Of a stretch of DNA of 64,000 nt, positions 12,501 through 25,097 are shown one piece after another. How positions within the stretch are numbered: position 1 is the stretch's first letter; each line of letters begins with the position of its first letter. The stretch covers positions 134,644,545 through 134,708,544 of the forward strand of contig OY720635.1 in NCBI GenBank assembly GCA_963169105.1, written 5' to 3'. The position numbers and the translations under genes were made by a program. This stretch comes from Ceriagrion tenellum. Lineage: Eukaryota > Arthropoda > Insecta > Odonata > Coenagrionidae. Under the pieces are notes generated by a model that was not told the origin of the DNA, made no database searches, and saw only the letters and a program-made list of their open reading frames with translations.

Positions 12501-15500
12501 ATTTTATACTCACTGTCTCACTTGAGTGTACTTGAGTGTACTCAATATCTCCTAAATACCTACCACCATCTAAATGCTTATTTCATTGCTGGCTAATCTA
12601 AAAAATTGTTCCCCCCCAGACAATTGCTACTCATTATTCCCCATTTATTCACTAAAGGCCTTTATCTGTCATGTATAGATATTCGTAGGTGCATCCCCTT
12701 CAACGATATAGTCGGTGATTAAAGGGATGGTACACAAAAATGTGCAACTTTGAGAAATTTTACGGATTTTTTTTTTCCAAATTGCAATGAAATGTAAGGG
12801 AAAGTGTGCATGACAGAATTAAAATTTTCTTACATTTGCTTTCGTTTGAAGTCATCTCGACTTTGCGCGATCATTATTTCAGATATAAATGTGCACAAAT
12901 AAGAAGACTGCAAGCGAATAAAATGATCTCAACATGAATATTTCCTTAAAGGAAGAGAATTTGTAGACAGACGGGAAATTTGCTTTTTATGCTAACAACA
13001 ATTGTCATCTTAACTACAAATGTTTTTTTTCGATTTCCTAATCATAAGTCTGCTTTTTCTGAAATATACTTTTACGCCTAATTTATTAGTCTATTGTAAA
13101 CCGTTCTCAATAATTACACCAAAAAATATTAAGTATATTTTTCCATTTTTAGTTTTCGACATAATTTGAAGGAATTACGATTATCCAAGTAAATCCTCTT
13201 TTAATTATTCAAATGTGTCAGCATTATAAGTCATTATTAAGTAATTTTCAACAGGTTGAAATTGGTTTCAAATGCGTATTGATATGCCTTATTTTGGTGT
13301 ACTTTTATTGGCACTATTGTATTTAGGTGTGCGATTTCCACGTTTTATATATTTATTTCTGAATCTTTATAAGCAATATTACGAGAATGTATCTTCTGCT
13401 TCGGTAATTTATTGTTGAGTGAGATGTTTTTTCCAAACCTGATTCTTTTGCATAATTAAATAACATTTAATAGGAACTTTTTATAAAATTTTCATATATT
13501 TTTTTTGTATTCTTGATGGCCGGTTTGTCCTTGACAATCCTTCAATTCTGTGAATATTTCCGTCATAATATTTGTTTTTTTTGGTATGAAAAAAATTGAA
13601 ATGGAAATATATTTATAATTATAATTCATTTCGTTTACCACTCGCTTATTATAAATAAACAAATAAATTTCCGCGGAATAATTTGGCCATACATAATAGT
13701 TCGACGGAGTTCTAAGGATGCACCGACTGAGAAAAAATGTCATAATGTAATTTAACAATCAATGGTAAAGTAATTTTTGAAATAAATCTGTTTAACAATT
13801 CTACTTTTAATTTTTTACGATATAGAAGCAATACAATTAAGCAATTATATGTTACTCTTAAATAAAAGCACAAAAAATTCCATAAAATCTCAGACTAATC
13901 CTAATTATCTGTGTTGGAACTTCGCTAAACCCTTGGTCTCGGTGTCTTATGCTGCTCAATTGAACTCCTCTTCTGAGTCGCCACAATTTCCTATTCGTGA
14001 CCGATTCAAGCCCTTCAAGCAATTGAATAAATAAAGGACCAAAATTGTCACAAAAGATGTAATTTTTATTCTTTCTTTGCAATTAACTCCACAAAACTGT
14101 TCAGTTCTTCCCGATGTTAGAGGGTGAAAATTTTCCGCATAAGGAAGTGTTGACCAATTTCCTCTAAATTTATTTTTCTAAGTTATTACCTCTCTCCCAC
14201 CTTTTTCTCATTGTTTGCAATATAATCTTACGGTCTTGGAACGATTCATGGCTGTGTATTTTACCATTTATGTAGCCATTAAAATGGATCCACTTTTCGG
14301 CTACTTAACTGAAATCTAATCGCAAATCAACTCATTTTAAATTCCGCATATGTAGGAATTGTTGTATAACTGTAGCATAATTAAATGTAGCACATAGATG
14401 TTATAGGGTAATGTACTTCATAACTGGCGATTTTCTCTTTTGACAGGTAAAGCAGATAATACATATACATGTATTCTTTAAAGAAATCATCGGTTTACCC
14501 TGTTTATTCTCAAATGAGCAAAGGCAGATAATACTTCCATGTAGATTATTCTAGTTTAGCTAATCTTCTGTGTTAAAATTGTGAACTAGACGGAACTAGA
14601 CAGACAACGTTAATTTTCAGAAAATCTCAGTATTTTTTCTAGAAGTCCTTAAAATCTCGCTTTGGTTCCCGAGAATTACTCGCAATCACGCAAGGGAGAG
14701 GTTATCGTGAATGTTAAGCGTAGCGTGACACTGGGGACATATCGTTACTCATCTTCCCTCACATCCATAATTCTCACTCCAAGCTTCCACTCGTGGACCA
14801 TTCCGAACATAAATCACGACGGCGCTCGCTGCAATTCAACGGCAACCAAACGTGCCACGAGGTTCATTGGGCACTCACGTGAAGCTTCAGCTGGTTATAT
14901 TGCTTCTATGGTGGTTAATGCTGCCTCCAAATCACATGCAAATGACGACAAGCACAGCAAACGATACATGGAAACTGAAAAATATGCTTCGATTATGACA
15001 GAGACAGGGGGAAGAATAGACGAGAAAGAGTATTTTTGAGCTTGTATAAAAATCATATTCCGTTACAACTAGTATAACGATATTATATTTGTCTCGCATC
15101 TCGTCTGTACAGTTAGAAGTGAATTAAAGATGTTTAAATAGCGGGCTATGAGACTTCCTCATATATACAGATACGTTCACTCATTTTGTAAAATATACAT
15201 TACTTTAAAATAATATCTTACGATAAAGTTTCAGAAAAAGACATTGAAAATACATGAAAATTTTTATTTAAAAATTAATAATGTTATACAATGCAAGCAC
15301 GTGCCGCACATAATCATAGAGCCAATGCCTGGCTCGTTTCTTTCATGATTCTCCCCAGCATTGCTCTGTCTCTGCATGCATCATCTGCTTCTGTTGAACA
15401 CATGCAATTTTTTATACAATTCCCTTATTATTTTGACCTAAAATATTCCTCCCATAAATATTTTCCTACATTACGTGCACCACTGATTCAACCAACCCTT

Positions 15501-18500
15501 TTTTTCTCACCACATGCACTCCTCTTCATCCATTTATTTTGTTAATCGTTGACCATTCTGGTGAGTTAAATAAAGGTCATAACTTATGTTAAAGCCAAAT
15601 GACAACGTTTAAGCTAAGCTATAAGTCCTTTAACTGGCAAAGGGTAGACTGGAACAATGGCATAAATAATTCGCATTACATTTCCATATTTTCCAAACAT
15701 TACGATTATAAAGTACGTACTTTATACAACTGTGAACAGTATGATACCTTTGACATGCCTCGGAGTCCTCAGGTATTTAACGATTGGAAATGTTCGACTT
15801 TTCAACCAACCAACTGAAATATTGAAAACATTCCCACTTTCCCTTCCTTATGTCAAGTTTCTCCTTAATGTCCCAGGCGCGAATAATAAATTTTGAAGGG
15901 CAGACGTAACATTAGCACTTTTAAAAAAGAGCCATGTCATGGAAACAATTTACAAACCGCACCTTTAGAAGACCATTCAGACTGTAAATATTCTATTTCA
16001 ACCACTAATTGAAATTTTATTCATTTTTTGAGTTTTTATCACCAAAGCTTAAGTTTACGCTATGTTAGCAAAGAACTGAGAAAGATTAGAAATACTAGCT
16101 TAGACGGGAGCACTAAGAACTAAGATATGAAGTATGCTAATACGGATACTTCAATTTGAGTACTGATTCGAGGAATCTTTGTATGATCTTTGTTATACCA
16201 AGTAAGTGAGATTCCCGCCTTTTCAAGTATACCGCAATTTGGAAGTCAAGAACAGAATGTGATGTCTATTCTTTCCACTGAATGGTAGCTGCTGTCACAA
16301 TTACTCACGATAAGGAAGTAGATGGAAATGAAATAAATATTTATTTTATATAGCAATCGATTAGTCTCTTTTTTCACAGCAAAAAATGGGCTGGATTAAC
16401 TTGATCTGAGCTCATTTAATGGGTCAAATTTACATTTGGACATAGTGTGTATTATTGACAGTAATACATACTAGGAACGAGGTGAAAAAATTCCGGCACA
16501 TATCCTTTTTAGATGTCTAGCGAGTTATGCCGTTCGTCATAAGTAGGCACTCATATCTGGACTAAGGTTATATGCAGGAAATTCTGGAATGATGCTTCTA
16601 GCTTTACGTATCCGTGGAGCTTGAATCATTGGAGCCGTTCCCGGGATCTCGACGCATAAGTGAGGGCACGTGCTCTGCAGTGCACTTCATTACTGTGTCT
16701 ACACTTTTATGAGACGCTGAGAGCGACGGAAAGCCAAATCTGAGCTCCATCTTCACCTGTTTCCTCTTTCATTTTACTGAGAGAGGAAAAATATTGCGTC
16801 TGGAAAACCTGAATGTGCTGAGGAAACATTTTTTGTTCCCAAAACGATGAAACTTGAAAGCAGTAGAGCACTTAACGTTTAATGAAGGAAAATACCTAAA
16901 GGAGGAACGTACAAACTCAGATAAGGGTAAGTGGAAGCGATGCATTAAAGAAAACGGTAATCGGGGTCATATTTCAGAGTCAGAGTGAAAGAGGAAGGAC
17001 GTCAATTTAGCCTGAACAAGAACGATGCGGCCATAGAAGATCAAAAATGAGCATTTCTTCTTTAAGCATAGCCACGGCACATATAAAATGTTTCTACTTT
17101 TGATATAGAGACCATAAATAAAAACATTGTGAGACCATCAGCCACTTTCTGAGATGAGCATATTCGGTGCTTAAAAGGCTTCCCGATCTGGGCGTGGCGT
17201 ACGATGAACATGAGCAGAAATGATTTTCCAACCAAATTAGCAAAGAATGAATAATGTTTCTCCGAGAAAACTACAAAATCAATCGATCGTGGCAAATGGA
17301 AGTTTTCTAATAATAATTTATCTTAGATAAAATCGCTGCTGATTAGGAATAACGCCAAAATATTATAAATTAAGATGAATGAACGATTCACGAATTCATG
17401 AAATCGCTGCAGCTGTGAATACTATTTCGACACATGATAGGATAAAAGGAATAAATAGAACGAAATAGCAGATTTGTAGCTTTATAATAACGATGCCTAA
17501 AGCCTACTGAAATATCCTCAATTCACTCTGGTCTATAAGACATGCTTTAAAAGTGTCACATTGCAAGAACACAGACCCACGCCCAAAATGGACCATAAAA
17601 ATGTAAAATCCGAGGTTCGGTTTCATCCTATGGTCGGTGGTGGCTTTCCATCAAATGCTCATTTTAAAAAAATTTACAGCAATTAGACGAGCCTTTTTCC
17701 TCACATGAAGGAGAAAATTGTATGATCTATAAATAACGATTCCTTTATGCACAGAGAAGGTTTAAATTTACTCAGTTTTGGAATCTTCGACATCGAGAAT
17801 GACTCATTGAATCACAGGAATTACCATCAGTTATCAGTTATCTTGTATGCAGGTAAAAAAAAGTAATTATTGCTTTAGTAAATGAATCAGAACCTATGGC
17901 AAAAAAATCCCACTTACACTACTCTGAAAATTATAATTAGCTATACTTATTTGTTTTTTAGCGAATATTCAAAAATATTCCAATGTAATGAAGGGAGTAA
18001 AAATAAATATTTCCACTTCTTTCTATATTTCTAAATAAAAAAAATATTTATTTTCTTTCTATGCATAGAAATAGGTGAAATTATTTATCTCCGTTTCTAT
18101 TCATTATTGAAATAGGTGAAAATATTTACTTTTCCTCATTCGTTTGTATTTGAATATTCTTAAATCTGCGCTAAAGACCAACTAAGTTAATACAGCTGAG
18201 CGCGTATATAAATACATATAGTTTAAAATTACTTTTCTCTGATGAAAGTTCTTGGCTGTAGGAGATAGTGAAGGTAGAAAATATGCTAGTTAATCCATGA
18301 TTTCATTTTAATTGGCACTATTTACACCCTCAGTAACTGAATACTGCAACCCTTCCGATAAAAAAAATTAATTCGACTTCAATCATTGCATTAGATTGTT
18401 TATTAAAAAAATAAAAATAAAAATGAAAAAAAATTTGATGTGACGAACCCTTAAATATTATCCATTCGTTTTTTTGTGAAAATTTCTCTCAAAAAAAGAT

Positions 18501-18835
18501 GTATTATACAAATACTGTGCTTATGTTAAACAGAATTTTCTTTATGCTTCAATAATTTATCAAATGGGACTATTCAGTTTGACCTAAAAATTGCTGAATG
18601 AATAGCGCGGTGAGATATGATTTGTTGTTCATAGCTAACGTTGAAGTTTTGCTTGAAGTAGTCACGATATGAATATAACGTTTTACGAGTGAAAAAACAA
18701 AGCTATATAATAAATTCTTTCTTTCCTCTCTCCGTTGATTTTCACCGAGTGCGCTCTCACCGCGCGATGAAAATTGCAATAAATGTACAAAAAAATGACA
18801 ACCTCATAGTTCCCAAGTTGAGATAAAGATGGAAA
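9531..18835. other. Long AT-rich stretch without a recognised gene
   Basis: No family-level homology seen. Minor contents are as follows. A purine-rich stretch lies at 10740-11000. A 10-bp inverted repeat (CATTCAAAGT ... ACTTTGAATG, 8-bp loop) lies at 12142-12169. A tandem of CTTGAGTGTA lies near 12521-12542. A repeated GAAATAGGTGAAA pair lies near 18068-18122. Frames of 111 codons (11809-12144, minus) and 125 codons (14662-15039, plus, without an ATG) have no recognisable motif. A B-box-like GGTTCGGACCC near 9916 hints at an old SINE but is too weak to call. Confidence 0.5.
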
Positions 18836-18839
18836 AAAA

Positions 18840-19233
18840 ATCTTCAAATGATATTACGCTCCTCTCACGTGCTCTTCCCTTCTCCCCACCACACCACACA
18901 CTCCCTATATGCCGTCCTCTGGTCTCCCCCTCCTCCGCCCGGTTCCCCCAGATTCGTCACTCTTTCAGCCGTCGACATCTTCGCATCCATCCTTGTTAGC
19001 GAGTGAAACATGGGAACAGCGAGCCAAAGCGACGATGCCACCTCCGCCCGCCGCCTCTCTCCCTCTCTCTCTCATCCGCCTCTCTTGACGTTTGGTGAGT
19101 CGAGAGGATGAGGCGAAGAGAGAGAGATAGAACGTGGGGGATGACACACGAGGGGGAGGGGGCAGAAGCGAGTGGCAGGGGCTGAGGGGAAAGAGACAAC
19201 GCGGCGGCCAAGAGCCAGAGGGAAAACAGGGCA
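18840..19233. other. Pyrimidine-to-purine strand switch
   Basis: Up to about 19080 the + strand is strongly C/T-rich with CTCTCTC runs. It then flips to G/A-rich with GAGAGAGA and GGGGGAGG runs. The two sides are partly complementary around TCTCTCATCCGCCTCTC and GATGAGGCGAAGAGAG (about 19067-19126), giving a foldback. Long frames on both strands are compositional. It ends where LINE homology begins at about 19236. Confidence 0.55.
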
Positions 19234-19235
19234 TG

Positions 19236-19905
19236 AGTCGGAAGTATGTAAGTAGTAACACCCTGTATAAGAGATCCTTTGTGTATTTAGGTCCTAAAAT
19301 ATTCAACTCTATGCCGGAACAGATAAGAAATGTAGCGAATGTGAACAAATTTTTAAAGTTGTTAAAAGAATGGATATTTTCACATTCTAAAACTGAAAAC
19401 TTATTAGGCCTATAGTGATGACCTAATACCAAACCGCACATATTCTTTATTATGAAATAAATTCTAACAAATTTTGTACTACATGCATGCAATTTGTGAT
19501 TAATGTATTACTTTCTATGATTTTCTGCGCATTACATTGCCATTTTGGGTGTAAATTGTTACATATAAACAAATCTCTAAATTTGTACGAAACCGTACAT
19601 GTTGTCCTAGGTAATAATTTGTAAGCATTATTATGTTTTACATGAATTTACTATAATTGTTCAATGTATTATTATTGTTGTATATTGCATTAAATTTTAT
19701 CCACTACCATATCCACTGATATATTCCAATTAATTGTTTTTATGCTTGGAAAATAGTGATTATTAAATGCCAGCGACGCTATTCATTTAATGAAGGCAGT
19801 CTCCATACAGGTGACACATTTGAGTCTGCCTAAAGCTCCTATTATTTGTAAAAAAACAAATGAAACTGAAACTGTGGAGTAAAATATATTATTATTATTA
19901 TTACT
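19236..19905 (+). pseudogene. CR1/Jockey-like LINE 3' end (ORF C-terminus, 3' UTR, tail)
   Basis: The frame to the stop at 19413-19415 reads SFVYLGPKIFNSMPEQIRN followed by FLKLLKEWIFS. This is the conserved C-terminal tail of CR1/Jockey-group LINE ORF2 (a GPK-WN-LP motif, then a FK-LK-WL helix). About 480 bp of AT-rich 3' UTR follow, ending in AAACAAATGAAACTGAAACTG and a (TTA)n tail at 19888-19905. The copy is 5'-truncated; everything upstream is low-complexity DNA. Clade assignment is by eye and may be CR1, Jockey or a relative. Confidence 0.75.
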
Positions 19906-22675
19906 ATTTTTATTAAAAAGTGAGAAGATTTCGTTCCATAATCCCGGGGGAAACTTTCTCACCACGGACGGATTCTCCAATCGAAGCGATGAGCTCGTTC
20001 CAATGCATTAATTATTATCATTCCTCTCCTCCGAGTGGAAGGGGATACGAGAATACTTGGAATACCTGACTTCCATTCTGGCAGTTAAATCTTCCGCCGC
20101 AAACTTTCTCTCCGAATTCAGCGTCTACATATAACTCTGAGAGGCGAAGAAAGAACGTATATAGGAAAGGGGTGTCACATCAGCACCTAAAAGAAAGGCG
20201 TTGAATGGAAGAACAAGGACAAGGTAATTTAAAGGAATAAGACGAATGTGTTCCAGCACATTAGTTCGCCATTTGGTTTAGCCAGGATAATAAATGGAGC
20301 AGACGATTCATTTTGCTCATCTTGAATTCAGACTCTTGCACTATCGTTGGCTTATTTTTGTGCTATAGTTATAATCATGGGAACTGTAACAAGGCAAATG
20401 CTATTTGTTCATAACTGTGTCGACGCTTCACATACATCCAAAACAGCCTAACTTACACATATTCCCAATTGCTGTAGTTTTTAAAAGGTAATAATAAAAG
20501 TTATTTAAGAGAGATGTATAAATATATACGTATAAAAAATAATTTCTTGGATATCTATAATTTAAATCATTAAATGCCAATCAATATCACCTAAATATCT
20601 CAGGAAAAATAGATAAATCTCAGAGGTCAAGGGAGGTACATAGGTAGAAAAATCCACAGCAGATCGATATCAACAACAAGCATGCAATGTTTCCACAACC
20701 AAGATACCGATGAAACAAGGATGAAAATTATCTTCTCGTATGAATTTTTTTTAATCCATTAAGCATCTATGCCCTCGGATAAAGAGTGTGCTATAACAGA
20801 AAATTAACCTACTAAGTTGCCAAATCGCAACACCAACAGGAAATTCTTTCAGAAAAAATTTAAACCATCCTAGAGTAGAGAGATATATGGTATCGGCAAG
20901 GTACCTTCGGTGACTTTGCTCAAAGAAGTTCTCATTTTTTTATCCAATCGCCTTTTTTATCCAGAAAAAAATGAGAGAGTAAGAGAGAACACGCCACAAA
21001 TGTAAATCTACTAAGCAAACTTATACGCCCTTTCTCCCTCTCACCAATTATACATTCCTCCCCATCCATCCTCACACTCTCCTCATTTCCCAAAATCCCT
21101 GTTAATCCACATGAAAGAGAAGCACATGAAAGGAGTTAATCACACTTTCCTCCACCCACCCCACCCTCCGATCCTGGGGCGAGACGGTTTGAACAGGGGA
21201 GGAAGGGGGGAAAGCAACGCTGCCCGACAACGAACCTCGGCACGGGCCTCGGTACCTAATACGCTTATTTATTGCTCCGATAATGACTCGAATGAGCTTC
21301 ATCGTAAATCGATTCTCTTAGAAAATGGCGGCGAGTAGATCGGAATTGATGTTGCGCTGGCGGCCTCGCGGCGAATTCATCAGGGCAGACGCACATCCGG
21401 GGCACGCTTCGCGGCTGTGTTATTATTTAATTTTTTCTGTGCTCTGTACTGTTCGGATAATAAGCCATCCCAGAGGCATTTGCGTGTCGAAAATGCAAAT
21501 GAACAACTTCAAAAGATAGTTATGAGTACATGCACTGACGACAGAGGATGTATGGAGGTCTCCATTGGGAGTGATATGTTCCATGCGATTCCATCTCCTC
21601 AGGCTAATGAATTATTCGATAGCCGCCACATATGAAAATAAATAATTCATTATCCTCAATACCTGAAAAACCGAGCGAACAATAACCGTCTATCTCCTAA
21701 TGTTTCCAGAATATAGCCGATTAAAAAAAACATAATTTGTGAAATTGGTTTCACATGAGTCGTTAGGATTTATTTAAATTAAAATCAGCTTCATAATATT
21801 GATTGATTAAGACGTCACCTTGTGGCAGTTTACAATTTTAACCATTGTAAAATAATATTTTGTGCGATTCCACACACTATATTTTCCGATCAACTTCAAC
21901 GTGTTGAGCGACATTTTCAAGGCACGCTGACCGATGCGTTCTTCACAGTGGCCTAGTTCAACTTCACCCGAATCTTAAATAAAACACAAAAATTAAAATA
22001 TCAAAGTACAATAACATGGATTTATCACCGAAATGCATCCTGTAATGAAACATCTAGCATGAAGTACGTTAATTCCAGAGAGGTAGTGTAAATTATGAAT
22101 ATGGCCTAGGATGAAAAGGTAATTTGCTTCTCTGAGATAAATCAAAGCTTAATATGTTTAAGCTGCTGGATAGCATTTAGTATTTAGTTAACCTTTCAGC
22201 ATTCTTATTACGACTTGGCACAGGTACTTTATGAGAAAAACATTCCGTGAAGTTTCATCGAAACAAACGAGCCAGCAATAGATCTCTTTGGCATGGTATG
22301 TTGTCAGCGATAGTAAAAGTTTGAAGGTCTGACATGTCATCACAACACCGCAGTGCCACCCACGTTCTGTCAGGGAGCCAGAACGTCACCTAAAAAGAAT
22401 GCTGCCAGTTTATGTCTGCCAAAAAGATGGAAAGACTTCCTCTCAAATGTATATATTTCTGAACCCTTTAAATCTATTTTCGCTTTCTGTCAGACCAGGT
22501 GGTGGAGCTCTTACAATTCGATGAAAATATACTATACGTCAGTTCAATGACCGTAAGTTCAGATGCAGTTGTTTAAGTGGAAAAAAAGCATCGATGCAAT
22601 AGTTACTCGGGATTCTAAGGTGTGAGATTCTGATTTAGACTAGGACGAATGTCGCAAGTCTGGTGGGGAATATTC
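19906..22675. other. No gene recognised
   Basis: Mostly AT-rich, with a CpG-rich island at about 21160-21420. That island contains a well-placed ATG (see the separate entry). No transposon motif seen. Confidence 0.5.
21325..21519 (+). CDS. Possible start-codon exon, unrecognised (weak)
   Basis: An ATG in strong initiation context (AAAATGGCGGCG) opens a 64-codon frame inside a CpG-rich patch. It begins MAASRSELMLRWRPRGEF, resembling the start of many animal first exons. The first ~32 codons are GC-rich and the rest is AT-rich, so if real the exon would end near 21418, but I cannot fix a splice donor. No family is recognised. The chance explanation remains likely. Confidence 0.15.
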   Translation: MAASRSELMLRWRPRGEFIRADAHPGHASRLCYYLIFSVLCTVRIISHPRGICVSKMQMNNFKR

Positions 22676-22726
22676 CCGTGTTACACAGCCTAGTGGTGGT
22701 CGGCACGGCACTTCGTAGATGTAGAT
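22676..22726 (+). mobile_element. Degenerate LINE 3' tail relic
   Basis: TTACACAGCCTAGTGGTGG and then CGTAGATGTAGAT resemble the better-preserved LINE termini at 56.0, 58.7 and 62.3 kb (CACACCCTCGTGGTGG, then CGTAGATGTAGATGTAG). Only the terminal hairpin region and tail survive. Confidence 0.5.
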
Positions 22727-22887
22727 TCCTAAGTCTCCTTCACCTAAGAATGGTGGCAGATAACCTATGAAATATATTAATTTTTTTACACTCAATAATT
22801 TTACTTTAAAAGTTGCGACGAAATGAGCAACCTAAAGTCAACTTGGAACCAACATCATCAAAAACGTGTGTGACACATGAAAATCTT

Positions 22888-23215
22888 GAAAGTGCTATAT
22901 AGTTCCGAAATGTTGTATGATTGATTTGGTAGGTGGCAGTGTTGTTCCTTGAGTTTTACACAATGACCATCAGGTGGCTACAACACTAAATTTCTGTATT
23001 CGGAATAGAGAACATTAACTACACATGTTAGCAGCTGCATCAGCGACAGGATGGCTGCCCCACTATCAACATGCACTGCGTTATAGCAGCGACGTGATAC
23101 GTTTCTTGAGTAGTGAAGGTTTCAAACCAATAGAAATCTATTGCAGGATGACAGTGCAGGATGGGGATACGTATTTGTCCCTGCAACAAGTGTATGAGTG
23201 GTGTTGAAACTTTAA
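22888..23215 (+). pseudogene. Mariner 5' end and transposase N-terminal HTH (broken)
   Basis: Mariner transposase binds the element's terminal repeats through an N-terminal helix-turn-helix pair and catalyses cut-and-paste. The + strand reads VIRFLSSEGFKPIEIYCRM followed by LSLQQVYEWC, matching the mariner/SETMAR-type HTH (about 40 residues). A TGA at 23205-23207 replaces the arginine codon expected after EWC. The 5' untranslated part, with the TATATAGTTCCGAAA block, is the reverse complement of sequence at about 23770. The coding part ends abruptly near 23215, where sequence of the opposite strand takes over. Confidence 0.8.
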
Positions 23216-23793
23216 AACTTTTTTCATGCTTTAAAAACACACCTGAAGTCAGAAGTCCTCGTCGTTTAATCCCGATTGCGGGCTGAAGATGATTTTTAAG
23301 CGGATTTGTATGAGAAGTACTGGTTACTATCACTCCTCTGTCCTTTCAATGTTCCAAAAACACTCCTTTTGCATCCCAGAAGAGTGTGAGCATGAATTTT
23401 CCTGCTGATAGTTCAGTGCGGAATTTTTTTTGTTTCGGTGATGAGCTATGGCGCCATTCCTTGCTTGCTCTCTTTGTTTCTGGTTGGTGATGGTGACAGA
23501 CTGGTTTCTGCAGGGACAAACATTAATCCCCATTCTGCACTGTCATCTTGCGATGGATTTCAATTGGTTTGACACCTTCACTACTCAAAAAATGCATATC
23601 AATTTGCTGCTCTAACGCGGTGCATGTCGATAAGGGGGCAGCCATCCTGTTACTGATCCTGCTGCTAACTTCTGTGGTGTTACGTCATTCTGCCACCTGG
23701 TGGTAATTGTGTAAAACTCAAGGAACAGCACTGCAATCTACGAAATCAATCCTACAACTTTTCGGAACTATATAACACTTTGACACACCCCCG
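23216..23793 (-). pseudogene. Mariner transposase fragment, internally deleted
   Basis: Read on the minus strand from about 23793: a terminal region, an HTH remnant (SNQLKSIARWQ in one frame; EGVKPIEIHRKM after frame correction), then an internal deletion. After it come KEWRHSSSPKQKKFRTELS, FMLTLFWDAKGVFLEH (containing the second catalytic aspartate), and NHLQPAIGIKRRGLLTSGV. The copy stops just before the HDNARPH block that carries the third acidic residue. At the break it joins head-on to the + strand copy. Stops and frameshifts are present, so no active transposase is possible. Confidence 0.8.
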
Positions 23794-23811
23794 TACTTCG
23801 AAGATCGCGTG

Positions 23812-25097
23812 TCTTTGAAATATAATGGGGAACAGATATCACTCCAATATGCCAATGCCAAAAATATTCTGGAAGAATATCAGTGTGGTTTTTGGTCGGG
23901 AAGAAGTACCATTGAACAGATATTCACAGCAAGGCAAACAATAGAGAAGTGCTACGAGTACAATGTCGATCTACATATTCTATTCATTGACTTTCAACAA
24001 GCGTTTGACAGCGTGAATAGGATATAAATGCTAAATGCTATGAGAGGTTATGGCATCCCAGAGAAATTGATCAGATTGGTTTCATTGACATTCAAAGAAT
24101 CACAATGTAAAGCTTACATTGGGGGTAGTGTAAGTAGATCATTCAAGATGACCTCAGGTGTGAGACAAGGGGATGCTCTCTCACAACCTTGCTTGTCAGC
24201 TGTCTTATTTAACCTAGCTTTACATAAAGCTATAAAAGAATTGAAATTAAGAGGAACTATCGTGCATAAATCCAACACAAGGATCGATATAGCACTGATA
24301 ACACGTACTCTGACTGATCTGGAGGAAATGTTTAGTACTTTAGAAGACACTGGTATAAGAATGGGACTCAGAATCAATGAAGAGAAGACCAAATATATGA
24401 AAATGTCATCTTCACAGGCCACCCGAGACCTGCAAAACATAAGAATTGGAAGTTATGAGTTTAAGTGGGTCAAGGAATTTACTTACCTGGGAGTCATATT
24501 AAATAATCAAAATAAAGTGTCTGATGAAATCAACCACAGAGTGATGGAAGGCAACAAAGCCTATTTTGCGAATGTACCTCTCCTCAAATCAACTTTTCTG
24601 TCTAGGAACACAAAACTGAATATTTATAAAACCCTGATAAGACCAGTAGTAACTTATGGGGCTGAGACGTGGACTCTATCAAAACATGGTGAAGAAATCC
24701 TTAGGAAATTTGAATGAAAGATAATAAGGAGGATCTATGGCCCAATTAAAGAAGGAAAGAGGTGGAGATTTGGAATGAACACGGAGATAAATGAGATTCT
24801 AGAAGAAAGAGACATAGTTAGATTCTCCAAAGCACTACGGCTGGCATGGTTGGATCATGTAGAAAGAATGGGAATCGAAAGAATGCCAAAATTAATTATA
24901 AATAGCAAGATGGAAGGGGTCAAGAAGAGAGGTAGACCACGGAAGAGATGGCTACAGGATATAGAAGAAGACTTGAAGGCAATGGGAGTCACGAGATGGA
25001 AGGAGAAAGCAAAGAGAAAAAATGAATGGTGGCACATTGTAGAGGAAGCCAAGGCCCACACTGGGCTGTAGAGCTGTGGATGATGATGATGATGATA
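23812..25097 (+). pseudogene. RTE/CFDP2-type LINE reverse transcriptase, decayed
   Basis: The + strand encodes the 3' half of an endonuclease-reverse transcriptase ORF. Motifs in order: YQCGFWSGRSTIEQIF, motif A FIDFQQAFDSVNR, motif B SGVRQGDALS, the thumb-region GLRINEEKTKYM, FTYLGVIL, YGAETWTLS, then the C-terminal GRPRKRWLQDIEEDL and IVEEAKAHTGL. Stops interrupt it at 24025-24027 and 24715-24717. Motif C (YADD) is missing: SNTR runs straight into DIALI, consistent with a deletion of about 12-15 bp. The ORF ends at 25071 and is followed by a (GAT)n tail at 25079-25097, which fixes the 3' end. The element is 5'-truncated and begins within about 20 bp of the mariner terminus. Confidence 0.9.

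Noticed and set aside
14662..15039. 125-codon plus-strand frame
   Set aside because: It lacks an ATG start and any recognisable domain.
18965..19492. 175-codon minus-strand frame
   Set aside because: It crosses the pyrimidine/purine switch and the antisense of a clear plus-strand LINE C-terminus, so it is a shadow.
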